From Bremerella alba (GTDB lineage: Bacteria > Planctomycetota > Planctomycetia > Pirellulales > Pirellulaceae): a stretch of 64,000 nucleotides of DNA. The number at the start of each line of letters is the position of its first letter. The stretch's first letter is position 1. The stretch is taken from NCBI RefSeq assembly GCF_013618625.1, contig NZ_JABRWO010000015.1, positions 62,001-126,000 on the forward strand, in the 5' to 3' direction. Shown piece after piece: positions 16,775 to 26,428 of the stretch. Position numbers and translations under genes: made by a program. The notes below the pieces were generated by a model that was not told the origin of the DNA, did no database searches, and was given only the letters and a program-made list of their open reading frames with translations.

Positions 16775-19294
16775 ATGACGCTTGCGCTTCGTACTTGCTT
16801 GCTCGCCACTCTGTTATTCGCATCGGCCGGGGCCCTCTTCGCTCAGGGAACCGCAGCCGACTATCAGCGGATGCAACAGTTAAGCCGGATGACTTCCGGC
16901 AAGGTCTTTCGTGATCAGGTCAAACCCAACTGGTTGCCAGGCGGAGATCACTTTTGGTATCGGGTACGAACAGGGCCATCCGAACACGAGTTCATCTTTG
17001 TCGATGCGAAGAAAGGCCAGCGCGAGCCGGCATTTGATCACGGGAAACTAGCTCAGCAGTTGGGGCAGCAGCTTAAAAAAGAGATTCTCCCTACGCGTCT
17101 TCCGTTCGAGCAGATCCAGATCTCGGAAGACTTTCAGCGGGTCATCTTTCAAGTCAAAGGGGAGACCTTTCAGATCGACCGTAAAGAGCAGTCATTAACG
17201 AGGCTAGATCAACCGGCCGAGCGTTTACTCTCCAGCATGCCAGCATTCCAACGTCCGTATCCTTCGACCGACAAAGGGGGCGAAGTCACGTTGAAAGTGG
17301 TCAACGAGACCAACGATGCCGTCAAGCTATTCTGGATCGATCGTGACGGACAACCTGTGTTCTATAGCGAAATCGCCGGGAGCAAGCAGCTGGAACAGGG
17401 AACATTCGCCGGGCACGTATGGCTGGTTCTCAATAACCAAGGACAAGCTCTCTCAGTCTATGAGGCGGTCGATCGTGTCAGCGTTTTAAAGGTCGACGGC
17501 AAACAAGTCCGAGACCTTCCGCGTCGACGCCGACGTGGCGACCGAGGGGCGCGGACTCGCCGCACCTCGCCCGACGGCAAGTGGACGGCGTCGATCGTCG
17601 ATCACAACGTCGTGATCCACAGCCAAGACTCAGACGATCCGATTCGTCTGACCACCGATGGAACTGCCAGCAAGTTTCTCAGCGACCGTTTCCACTGGTC
17701 GCCAGATTCCAAGCGATTGATCGCGATGGAAGTTACGCCGGGGCAGGGGAGGGAGGTCACCATCATAGAGACATCCCCCGAGGATCAACTGCAACCCAAG
17801 GTGCACACCTTTGGCTACGACAAACCGGGTGACAAGATTCGGCAGGAATGGCCGCGGCTGTTCGATCTCGAAAAATTAGAGGAGATCTCGCTTGATCGCA
17901 GCCTGTTCGAGAATCCGTTCGCCACCTCGAAAGCTTCGTGGCAGGCCGACAGTAGTGAGTTCCGATTCCTCTTCAACCAGCGCGGCCACCAGGCAATTCG
18001 CGTGTTGGGGATTCAACCGGACGGGAACGTTCGAACCATTGTCGAAGAAACGAGCGAGACATTCATCGACTACACGAACAAGATTCATTACGACGCCGAA
18101 CCAACCGAGAACGAGCTGATTTGGACGTCCCAGCGCAGCGGTTGGAACCACTTGTACCTGGTGGATGCCACCCAAGCAGAAATCAAACATCCAATCACCC
18201 AGGGAGAGTGGGTCGTGCGTGAAGTCGAACGCGTCGACCGTGACCAACGACAAATCTGGTTTACCGCCGGAGGCATCGTTGCTGGGCAAGATCCCTATTA
18301 CCTGCATCATTGTCGTGTGAACTTTGACGGAACAGGACTAACGATTCTGACCGAAGGAGATGGCACCCACAAAATCAACTACTCTCCTGACGGTCGCTAC
18401 CTGATCGACGAGTACAGCCGCGTCGACCTTCCCCCGGTCCACACGCTACGCAAAGTGGAAGATGGTTCGCTTGTCTGCGAGCTGGAGCAAGGGGAGGTGT
18501 CCTCACTCTTGGAAACCGGCTGGAAGATGACCGAGCGATTCGCCGCCAAGGGACGCGACGGCAAGACGGACATCTACGGCGTGATCTACTTTCCTACCAA
18601 CTACGACCCTGCCAAGAAGTATCCCGTCATCGAGTACATTTACGCGGGGCCACATAGCGCTTTCGTACCCAAGACTTTCTCGGTGCAGAGCCACAAGCGT
18701 GAGACGTCCGAACTTGGATTCATTGTCGTGCAGATCGACGGCATGGGAACCAACCATCGGGGCAAAGCATTTCACGATATTTGTTGGAAGAACCTTTCCG
18801 ATTCCGGCTTTCCTGATCGAATTGCCTGGATGAAAGCCGCCGCAAAGAAGTTTCCGAGCATGGACATCAGCCGAGTCGGGATCTACGGTGGATCGGCTGG
18901 CGGGCAGAGCGCGTTGTCGGCCTTGCTATCGTATGGCGACTTCTACGACGCTGCGGTTGCCGATTGTGGCTGCCATGACAATCGCATGGACAAAATCTGG
19001 TGGAACGAACAATGGATGGGCTGGCCGATTGATGATTCGTATGCCCAAAATTCCAATGTAACCCACGCCCACAAACTGCAAGGTGATCTCTTTTTGATCG
19101 TGGGCGAAATGGACACCAACGTCGATCCGGCCAGCACCATGCAAGTCGTCAACGCACTGGTCAAAGCTGATAAAGACTTCGACCTGCTGGTCATGCCTGG
19201 CAAAGGACACGGCATCGGAAGTGGCCGATACGGGATGCGTCGCACACGCGACTTTTTCGTCCGCAAACTGTATGGCACCGAGCCACGACGGTAG
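16775..19294 (+). CDS. Secreted S9-family peptidase, dipeptidyl peptidase IV type
   Basis: This 839-residue protein has a signal peptide (about 23 residues, ending GALFAQ). A long beta-propeller follows (residues about 60-560), then an alpha/beta hydrolase domain. The catalytic triad is visible: S707 in YGGSAGG, D780 in GEMDTN and H812 in GKGHGIG. YIYAGPHSAFVPKTF is the typical lead-in to the catalytic domain. It should cleave peptides, often after proline, in the periplasm or outside. A basic insert RRRRRGDRGARTRR lies near residue 250 in the propeller. No operon partner is evident. Confidence 0.92.
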   Translation: MTLALRTCLLATLLFASAGALFAQGTAADYQRMQQLSRMTSGKVFRDQVKPNWLPGGDHFWYRVRTGPSEHEFIFVDAKKGQREPAFDHGKLAQQLGQQLKKEILPTRLPFEQIQISEDFQRVIFQVKGETFQIDRKEQSLTRLDQPAERLLSSMPAFQRPYPSTDKGGEVTLKVVNETNDAVKLFWIDRDGQPVFYSEIAGSKQLEQGTFAGHVWLVLNNQGQALSVYEAVDRVSVLKVDGKQVRDLPRRRRRGDRGARTRRTSPDGKWTASIVDHNVVIHSQDSDDPIRLTTDGTASKFLSDRFHWSPDSKRLIAMEVTPGQGREVTIIETSPEDQLQPKVHTFGYDKPGDKIRQEWPRLFDLEKLEEISLDRSLFENPFATSKASWQADSSEFRFLFNQRGHQAIRVLGIQPDGNVRTIVEETSETFIDYTNKIHYDAEPTENELIWTSQRSGWNHLYLVDATQAEIKHPITQGEWVVREVERVDRDQRQIWFTAGGIVAGQDPYYLHHCRVNFDGTGLTILTEGDGTHKINYSPDGRYLIDEYSRVDLPPVHTLRKVEDGSLVCELEQGEVSSLLETGWKMTERFAAKGRDGKTDIYGVIYFPTNYDPAKKYPVIEYIYAGPHSAFVPKTFSVQSHKRETSELGFIVVQIDGMGTNHRGKAFHDICWKNLSDSGFPDRIAWMKAAAKKFPSMDISRVGIYGGSAGGQSALSALLSYGDFYDAAVADCGCHDNRMDKIWWNEQWMGWPIDDSYAQNSNVTHAHKLQGDLFLIVGEMDTNVDPASTMQVVNALVKADKDFDLLVMPGKGHGIGSGRYGMRRTRDFFVRKLYGTEPRR

Positions 19295-19343
19295 ACCCAC
19301 TCGCGAAGTGGCCTCGTTTCGATCGAGGCCACCGTCACGTCTG

Positions 19344-20972
19344 CTAATCGTCGATCGTTAGGCCGTTGGTGAGGTTCTCCATGAGCTTCCTCAGCTCGTC
19401 GTCCGCCTCATCGGACTGAGCTGTTTCTAATTTTTCCTGGGCGGCTTCGGTCCAGTTCGCTTCTCCCCAGATATCGAGTATCTCCAGTGCCTGCTTTCGC
19501 ATGCTTTGTTTCGATTGGTCGAGCAGAAACTCGATCATTGCCTCCGCTTGATCAGGATAGGCCAGCAGGTCCTCTTGACAAAAAGGAACAGAATAGGGAT
19601 AGCCATCCCGGCTTCGCTGCTGCGGGCCGGTCCGCGGAGAATTCGCGATTCTCACCAAGTCTGGCACGCGTTCGAAGTGCTGCTGAACTTCATCGACAAG
19701 CTGCTCATTCGAGCCGATCATTCGTGACGCTCGCCGCAAACTGATCTCCTGAATCCGATTCACGTCCAAATTAGCGTCGGTCATTTTCAGCAGTTTCGCG
19801 CCACTGACGGCATACAGATAGGCTTCATCGTCCTCATCAGCCAGGGCTTGATGAACCACGTCCTTCCAGGCAGGCCGTTGTAGGATCTCGTTGGCCGTGT
19901 CTCGCATCTGCTGAACGAGCGGCTCGCTCCAACCCAAATCTTCGCGTAGCATCCAATCGGCATTTCCATCGTCAAGGAAGGCCCGTACCGATGCAATGAA
20001 GCTTAGGTCCTTGACCGTCTTGGCCTGCTTCTGCATATGAAAAAGATATCGCTGCACGGCCACCGGGGCTTCGGGGTAATCGTGAATGCTGGTCAGGTGG
20101 TCCTGTGGTTTGCTGCGTAACGAACGTTCGATATCCATTAATGCCGTCAGCACGCGTCCCGCGGATTCAAGCACAGCCAGATCAACCTCTTCGGACAACA
20201 GGGCATCTCGTAAATTCCCCGTGGTGGCGAGCGTCATTGCCACGTACTGGACCAGGAAGTCGGCCCGGCGTCCTCCTTCGCGAAGCATCCAATCTTGAAT
20301 GGTAAGATCATCGGTATCTTTGACTTGCTCGATCAGGGGTACCAGTCCCCAACCGGAAACGTGCGGCAACAGCTTTCCAATCAAAGCTTCACGACGCGGC
20401 GTCTCCCAGTGCTGCATCGCAAAGATGCAGCCGCGAGTGAACTCATCGTGTCGGCCAACTACCAACACGACGTCTTCGATCGGACTGTCCGGTACCAAGC
20501 TCAGCAGCCCCAGACCCAGCTTTACCGCCTCGCGATCGCGCGATTGGGTTACCAGCCAATAGGCAAGGTCAAAGATTCCATCGGGGTTAAGCATGGTGGC
20601 TTCCCCGATCGTGCGTACCAATTCAGGAAGCGTGGCGGCGATTTTCGTGTTGCGCACTTGCTCGTAGAGTTCATCCCGTTTGCCGGGCATGCCCATTTCG
20701 ATGTCATCCAGAATTAATTGAATGATTGCTTCGTCTGGTTCACCCACGATCTCGGCAGGGGCATATTGCATCATGCTGTCGAATGCCCCAGGCACCCACG
20801 CGTGACCATCTTCTTTAGAGATCCGCGTGTCATCGGGCAGGGATAGTCCGCCGGTTGATAGTCCTATGGCGTGCGAGTCGATATGATTTTGGATGTGTTG
20901 ATAAATGGAAGGTGGCAGTTCCCAAGGCAGAGTAATCGAACCGCCTGGCGTTTCGCATTTGGGGCGCGACAT
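19344..20972 (-). CDS. Hypothetical helical-repeat-like protein
   Basis: A 542-residue cytoplasmic-looking protein without signal peptide or membrane helix. Most of it is predicted by eye to be alpha-helical with short repeated helices, for example MIEFLLDQSKQSMRKQALEI near the C-terminus. This recalls HEAT-type repeat proteins. I did not recognise a named family. It converges on the S9 peptidase gene with 49 bases between the stops. Confidence 0.65.
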   Translation of the reverse strand: MSRPKCETPGGSITLPWELPPSIYQHIQNHIDSHAIGLSTGGLSLPDDTRISKEDGHAWVPGAFDSMMQYAPAEIVGEPDEAIIQLILDDIEMGMPGKRDELYEQVRNTKIAATLPELVRTIGEATMLNPDGIFDLAYWLVTQSRDREAVKLGLGLLSLVPDSPIEDVVLVVGRHDEFTRGCIFAMQHWETPRREALIGKLLPHVSGWGLVPLIEQVKDTDDLTIQDWMLREGGRRADFLVQYVAMTLATTGNLRDALLSEEVDLAVLESAGRVLTALMDIERSLRSKPQDHLTSIHDYPEAPVAVQRYLFHMQKQAKTVKDLSFIASVRAFLDDGNADWMLREDLGWSEPLVQQMRDTANEILQRPAWKDVVHQALADEDDEAYLYAVSGAKLLKMTDANLDVNRIQEISLRRASRMIGSNEQLVDEVQQHFERVPDLVRIANSPRTGPQQRSRDGYPYSVPFCQEDLLAYPDQAEAMIEFLLDQSKQSMRKQALEILDIWGEANWTEAAQEKLETAQSDEADDELRKLMENLTNGLTIDD

Positions 20973-21461
20973 CGAAGAGTTCCCGTTAGAAGAGAGAGTT
21001 CAAAACGAACGATTTTTCACTGGACACATCGGCAAGGTTTTTTGAATAGGTCGTTACCGAAACCCTATCTTTTGCCGCCGGGGGGTGCGACAACTTGAAG
21101 CCGATTTCTCGCTAAGTTTCATATTCCCTTTCGCGAAGAGCGCAGCCGTCTAAAGAACACGACACGCGTGATCGCTATAACTAAAATCGGCGCACGCGGA
21201 TGTGCACTATGTTCCAATCGTCGCTTTGCCTCGGTTGTTCTCCTTGGCCAGCCCTGCTGTTGATCGATATTCGGCAGATCCCTTCATCGGAACGTGATCG
21301 TTAGGGCTAATTGGAATTCAGCGTGCACGATGCTACGTACCGTTCCTTCCGAGAAGCATTCGACTACCATGGAATATTTGCCGATCATCTTCGCTTGAAT
21401 TGTCAACCACCCTGCGGCGAAATAGGGTGCCGTTGTTTCGTTCCTCAGCCCCCTCGGTATC
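20973..21461. other. Gene-free gap between divergent transcripts
   Basis: No credible gene was seen in these 489 bases. They must hold the promoters of the helical hypothetical gene (minus) and of the efflux operon (plus), but no strong -10/-35 pair stands out. Confidence 0.5.
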
Positions 21462-22202
21462 GTGAAGACTCGAAGCCAAGACGAGCAACCTACACTGAAG
21501 CCAGCCGTTCTATCGGTGCGGGACGTCGAGAGGACCTTCACCATGGGCGAAGTGAAGGTCGAGGTTCTGAAAGACCTTTCCTTTGATGTTTACGATGGCG
21601 AAGTCTTGGCGATGGTGGGTCCCAGCGGGTCGGGCAAGTCGACCATCTTGAACCTGATCGGCGGTCTCGATCAACCCAATCGCGGTAGCGTGATATTCGA
21701 CGGGACCGATTTGGCGACGGTCTCTTCCAGCGTACTGACGCGTTACCGCCGTAAGCATGTCGGCTTTATCTTTCAGTTTTACAATCTGGTGCCGAATCTA
21801 ACGGCACTAGAAAACGTTCTCTCAGCGGCCGAGCTGGCTGAGAATCCGCTGGATGCGAAGGAGATGCTCGACAAGGTCGGCTTGGCAGAGCGGGCCGATC
21901 ATTTTCCATCGCAGCTTTCCGGAGGTGAACAGCAGCGTGTGGCGATCGCTCGGGCCGTGGTCAAAAACCCCAAGCTACTTCTCTGCGATGAACCGACCGG
22001 CGCGCTTGACTTTGAAACGGGCATTCGCGCGTTAGAGCTTCTACTGCAGTTCAATCAAGACCTCGGTACGACCATCTTGATTATTACGCACAATACCGCA
22101 CTAGCCGACGTAGCGCACCGCGTGATTCATCTTCGTAGCGGTGAAATCGTGAACGTCGAAGAGAACCAGCAGCCGTTGCCTCCCTCGGAGGTAGTTTGGT
22201 GA
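21462..22202 (+). CDS. ABC transporter ATP-binding protein (MacB/LolD type)
   Basis: The frame opens with GTG at 21462 and codes 246 residues. Walker A (GPSGSGKST), the signature [14 protein letters not shown], Walker B ([12 protein letters not shown]) and the switch histidine (ITHN) are all present. It is therefore an active ATPase of the MacB/LolD/FtsE subclass. The stop TGA overlaps the GTG start of the FtsX-type permease gene, and a periplasmic adaptor gene follows. The three make a tripartite-efflux or lipoprotein-export type unit. Confidence 0.92.
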   Translation: MKTRSQDEQPTLKPAVLSVRDVERTFTMGEVKVEVLKDLSFDVYDGEVLAMVGPSGSGKSTILNLIGGLDQPNRGSVIFDGTDLATVSSSVLTRYRRKHVGFIFQFYNLVPNLTALENVLSAAELAENPLDAKEMLDKVGLAERADHFPSQLSGGEQQRVAIARAVVKNPKLLLCDEPTGALDFETGIRALELLLQFNQDLGTTILIITHNTALADVAHRVIHLRSGEIVNVEENQQPLPPSEVVW

Positions 22203-24577
22203 GCATCCTCAACCGCAAGTTGCTGCGAGATCTGTCAGCGGCTCGCGGGTTATTGATTGCCATCATCAGTATCATGATGCTCGGTTCGGCGCTGCTGATC
22301 GGCATGCAGTCGACCTTCTACAACATGCAAGCCGCGAAAGATCGGTATTATCGCCAGTGCCGAATGGCCGCGTTCTGGCTCGATCTAAAAAAAGCCCCTC
22401 TCGCCGAGTTGGAAGTGCTGAATGAGATATCCGGTATAAGAAGTTGGCGGGACCGAATTCAATTTCCGGTAACGGTCGATCTTGACCAACGGATGAGACC
22501 GCTCAATGGGTCGGTTATCTCGATGCCCGATCGTCGGCAAGCGGTGACCAATGACATCGTCCTCATTCGTGGCGATTACTTTTCCGATCGTGGCGAGCCG
22601 GAGGTCATCGTGAACGACAAGTTCGCGGAGGCTAACCGTCTTCATCCCGGACAGAAGTTGCACTTGCTGCTGAACAATCGACGGGAAGAGTTTCTGATTG
22701 TTGGCACGGCGATTAGTGCGGAATTCACTTACCTGATTGGCCCCGGCAGCCTGATGCCTGACCCCGAAAACTTCGGCGTGTTTTATCTGCCGCGAAAACA
22801 GATGGAGGAACTGTTCGACTTTGAAGGAGCCGCCAACCAAGTCGTCGGCCAATTTACGCCGGACATCGGAGAGGGAAAGAGTGCGGTCCTCGATTTAGTC
22901 GAGCGGAAGCTGGAGTCCTCTGGATTCATCTCGGCGACGCTGCTCAAAGATTTTACCTCGAACTACTTTGTCAGCAACGAAATCTCGCAGCTGAGCAACT
23001 TGTCGACTTTTCTTCCCAGCATGTTCCTGATTGTTGCCGCGTTAATTTTAAACGTGTTGATGACCAGGCTGGCCAAGCAGCAGCGAATGACCGTCGGTAC
23101 GCTGAAAGCGCTCGGCTATGGCGACGGCACTATCTTCTTTCACTTCCTGAAATTCGGGGCCGCGGTCGGCCTGGTGGCCGGACTGCTGGCCAGTGTGCTG
23201 GGCACTTTTGTCACGCTGGGGATGCTCTCGCAGTATCAACACTTCTTTCAGTTCCCCGACCTAAGAAACGACTTTTACCCACAAACGCATGCCATCGGTT
23301 GGAGCGTGAGCATCATCTGCGCGATGCTCGGAAGCGTCTACGGCGCGCGGCAAATGCTTCTGCTTCGTCCGGCGGAGGCGATGCGCCCGGAACCGCCTGC
23401 CCAAGGAGGCAGAATCTTTCTGGAGCACTTTCCACTGCTGTGGAACGAGCTTTCACCCGGCTGGAGAGTCACCCTAAGATCGATGGTTCGACATCGTACT
23501 CGTACGGCAATTGCCTTGTTCGCCGGTACCGTCGGGGCTGGCATTCTGGTTAGCGGCCTGATGATGATGGAAGCCACCGAGTACTTCATCCGCGACGAAT
23601 TCGAAATGCGGAATCGTAGTGACATCGACTTGACCTTTAAAGATGCGCTAGACCGCCAAGCTTGGTACGACTTGTCTCACTTGCCTGGCGTCGATCGGGC
23701 TGAGCCGCTGTTTAATGTCGCTTGCGATTTTGTGAATGGCCCGTATGAGCGGCAAGGAGCTATCCAAGGAATTTTAAACAACGCTCAATTGACCGTTCCG
23801 ACCGACAAAGATAAACGTCGAATCAACATTCCCAGTGTCGGACTGGTCATGGAACGCCGCTTGGCCGACCACCTTCATTTGAAGGTGGGAGATCTAGTCG
23901 AGATACGTCCAAAATCGGGACGTCGCGATCCACTCAAAATCCCTCTGGCGGTAATCAGTGAAAGCCAGTTTGGCCTGAACGTATATGCCGATCTTGAATA
24001 TCTCTGCCAGATCCGCGGCGAATCGTTCGCGATGAGTGGCGCTCAACTGAAAATTAATCAAACGAAGAAAGCTCAGCGCGAGCTTTATCGCACGTTGAAA
24101 CAGATGCCTGCGATGAAGGCCATCAATTCTCGCCTGGAGTTGATCAAAAATATGCGCGAGACCATCATTCAAAACCAAAGTGTGGCGATCGGCATGATCG
24201 TCCTTTTCGCAGGCATCATTTTCTTTGGTAACGTATTGAACGCCTCGCTAGTGAACCTTTCAGAGCGCCAGCGCGAAGTCGCGACGATGGGGGCGATGGG
24301 ATACACCCGATGGGAAATTGGCATATTGTTTCTCCGTGAGAGTATGGTCACTAATTTGCTAGGTGCGGTGCTCGGTCTTCCGGTCGGCTACGTGCTGATC
24401 CACTTGATGACCAAAATGATCGACCAGGATCTGGTGCGTTTTCCGATCGTGACCGCCCCGTGGATCTATGTCAGTGCGTTTGTCACGGCATTGCTATTCA
24501 CGCTGTTGGCTCACGCGGTCGTTCAATGGCGAATTCACCACATGAATTGGTTGGAATCTTTGAAAGTTCGTGAGTAG
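22199..24577 (+). CDS. ABC transporter permease with two FtsX domains
   Basis: GTG at 22199 overlaps the preceding TGA (GTGA) and is placed seven bases after a GGAGG at 22187-22191. This makes it a better start than the TTG three bases earlier. The 792-residue protein has an N-terminal helix, a periplasmic region, three helices near 265-400, a second periplasmic region, and a final set of three helices. This is the duplicated FtsX layout of large MacB-type permeases. It partners the ATPase encoded upstream. The substrate is unknown. Confidence 0.9.
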   Translation: MSILNRKLLRDLSAARGLLIAIISIMMLGSALLIGMQSTFYNMQAAKDRYYRQCRMAAFWLDLKKAPLAELEVLNEISGIRSWRDRIQFPVTVDLDQRMRPLNGSVISMPDRRQAVTNDIVLIRGDYFSDRGEPEVIVNDKFAEANRLHPGQKLHLLLNNRREEFLIVGTAISAEFTYLIGPGSLMPDPENFGVFYLPRKQMEELFDFEGAANQVVGQFTPDIGEGKSAVLDLVERKLESSGFISATLLKDFTSNYFVSNEISQLSNLSTFLPSMFLIVAALILNVLMTRLAKQQRMTVGTLKALGYGDGTIFFHFLKFGAAVGLVAGLLASVLGTFVTLGMLSQYQHFFQFPDLRNDFYPQTHAIGWSVSIICAMLGSVYGARQMLLLRPAEAMRPEPPAQGGRIFLEHFPLLWNELSPGWRVTLRSMVRHRTRTAIALFAGTVGAGILVSGLMMMEATEYFIRDEFEMRNRSDIDLTFKDALDRQAWYDLSHLPGVDRAEPLFNVACDFVNGPYERQGAIQGILNNAQLTVPTDKDKRRINIPSVGLVMERRLADHLHLKVGDLVEIRPKSGRRDPLKIPLAVISESQFGLNVYADLEYLCQIRGESFAMSGAQLKINQTKKAQRELYRTLKQMPAMKAINSRLELIKNMRETIIQNQSVAIGMIVLFAGIIFFGNVLNASLVNLSERQREVATMGAMGYTRWEIGILFLRESMVTNLLGAVLGLPVGYVLIHLMTKMIDQDLVRFPIVTAPWIYVSAFVTALLFTLLAHAVVQWRIHHMNWLESLKVRE

Positions 24578-24624
24578 ACTGCTAAGAGTTCGCCGAAAAG
24601 CAAGCGAACGGAAAGAATATTGCC

Positions 24625-26004
24625 ATGATCAAAACGATTGCCCTAATCGTTGGCGCCATCATTGTCGTGGGAGGCATCCTCTTTGTCACGCAGTCTAGCG
24701 GTCCGCCAGTAGACACTGTCACTGCGTCCATGCAACCCATTCAAGAGTACGTCGATGAACAAGGAAAAACGCGGCTGCCACGTACATTTGTTATCTCGAT
24801 GCCCTTCGATGCTCGACTCGGCGAGATCAAGCTCGAAGAAGGAGACCACGTAACCCAAGGACAGGTCGTTGCCAAGATCGTTCAAGAGGATGTCGAAGCT
24901 GAATACGCCGAATCGAAGGCCGTCGTCCAACAGTTGGCGGCATCGATTCGGGAAACAAGCGACAAGTCGGTCGAGCAGACAACCAAACAGCAGGCCGAAT
25001 TCTTTGTCGATTCCATGGTGAATACAGTGGAATCCGCCAAAACGCAAATGACGGCGAGCCGATCACGCTTTGAATATGCGACGACTTTCTTGCAACGTGT
25101 CCAACAACTCATCGAAAAGGGGGCAAAGACTGAGGATGATCTCGATCGGGCACAGCTACAAAAGGTCGAGAGCGAAACGGAATTTCAAACCGACGCGTTG
25201 ACGTACCAGGCCATCTTGTCGATTGACGCGGCAACGAAGCTACTTCCGAGTTTGGTTTCTCAATATATCGACCGAAAGGACCTCTCAGTCGCTGTGCTCC
25301 AGCAACAGAAGGCCGAAGCCGAGGCTCGTCTGCGAACAGCCGAATTGCGGATGAAGAGATCGACCATGACCAGTCCTGTCGAAGGTGTCGTGCTCACGAA
25401 AGAACTAACCAGCGAACAGCAAGTCGCCGCAGGAACAACCTTGCTAGAGATCGGACAACTTTCACAATTGGAAGTCGAAACGGAAATTCTGAGTCAGGAT
25501 GCAACCCGGATCCAACCCGGAGATCGTGCTGAGATCTATGGACCATCTCTTGGCAAAGAAGCAGGCCAAGGGATTCCGATGAAAGTGCACCGCGTCTATC
25601 CGACCGGATTTACTAAGGTAAGCTCGTTGGGAGTCGAACAACAGCGCGTGCTAATCATACTTCGCTTCGAGTCGGGGCAGGTTGCAACGGCGCTGGAGCA
25701 GCATGGCTTAGGCGTCGATTATCGCGTACAGGCTCGCATCTACACCGAAGAGATACCCCAAGCCTTGGTGATTCCGCGTTCCGCTATTTTTCGCGAAGTC
25801 TCAGGTAACTGGCAAGCGTATGTCGTATCGGGCGGCAAACTAGAGCGACGAAACTTGCAATTAGGGCTGATGAACGATCTAAGTGTCGAGGTCACTCGAG
25901 GTCTCGAAACAGGAGAACACGTTATCGTTTCTCCTGCAGCTTCTCTATCCAATGGAGATTGGGTAACGCCGGTCGATGTCAGGGCCTCATCGACCGGCGC
26001 ATAA
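24625..26004 (+). CDS. HlyD/MacA-type periplasmic adaptor (efflux membrane fusion protein)
   Basis: This 459-residue protein has an N-terminal membrane anchor (residues about 4-22). A biotinyl-lipoyl-like half follows (ARLGEIKLEEGDHVTQGQVVAKI). A long helical hairpin occupies about 90-235, then the second lipoyl half (MTSPVEGVVLTKELTSEQQV) and beta-barrel domains. It connects the FtsX-type permease to an outer-membrane partner. It is the last gene of the operon (48 bases after the permease) and is followed by two hairpins. Confidence 0.9.
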   Translation: MIKTIALIVGAIIVVGGILFVTQSSGPPVDTVTASMQPIQEYVDEQGKTRLPRTFVISMPFDARLGEIKLEEGDHVTQGQVVAKIVQEDVEAEYAESKAVVQQLAASIRETSDKSVEQTTKQQAEFFVDSMVNTVESAKTQMTASRSRFEYATTFLQRVQQLIEKGAKTEDDLDRAQLQKVESETEFQTDALTYQAILSIDAATKLLPSLVSQYIDRKDLSVAVLQQQKAEAEARLRTAELRMKRSTMTSPVEGVVLTKELTSEQQVAAGTTLLEIGQLSQLEVETEILSQDATRIQPGDRAEIYGPSLGKEAGQGIPMKVHRVYPTGFTKVSSLGVEQQRVLIILRFESGQVATALEQHGLGVDYRVQARIYTEEIPQALVIPRSAIFREVSGNWQAYVVSGGKLERRNLQLGLMNDLSVEVTRGLETGEHVIVSPAASLSNGDWVTPVDVRASSTGA

Positions 26005-26009
26005 AAAAA

Positions 26010-26074
26010 CCCCACAGACGGGGCAGAGCCTGTGGGGCCGATCCTAGCCGCGCAAGCACGGCTAGTTTCATTTC
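26010..26074 (+). terminator. Two hairpins ending the efflux operon
   Basis: The first stem pairs CCCCACAG (26010-26017) with CTGTGGGG (26030-26037). The second pairs CTAGCCG (26044-26050) with CGGCTAG (26059-26065) and is followed by TTTCATTTC. Both are perfect stems six or more bases past the adaptor stop codon. Confidence 0.65.
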
Positions 26075-26428
26075 AATGGATTCACTTGGTTAGCTATTTC
26101 ACAATCGTCTATCTTACAGATTAATGCCGGTAAAGTTCATATCAATTTGTTCATATGAATTTCAGATTATTGCAAATTTGTCACACTCCTAAAGTATTTT
26201 CTTGAAAATTTCATCGGTTTCGCGTTATCGAGAAGCTTCGTGGCATTCCGGGCGAGCGTCGAATCTAGGTCTGGGTTTGCGATAGATGAGCCATCTCGGT
26301 ATTGTTGAGCAAGTTTGCGACCTACTTGGCAGGGCATTTTACTCATAAGTAGTAACGGACTTCTCTAACCGTTTTATGATTGCGGTTTCTCATTTTTCGT
26401 CCATCACCTTCGACCAAAGCGGAGACGA
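26075..26428. other. AT-rich leader with a 14-base tandem near-repeat
   Basis: No gene seen. TTCATATCAATTTG (26136-26149) is followed directly by TTCATATGAATTTC (26150-26163), 12 of 14 identical. The second unit starts with the palindrome TTCATATGAA. It could be an operator for the GNAT-like gene, but the distance to that start is over 260 bases. Confidence 0.45.
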
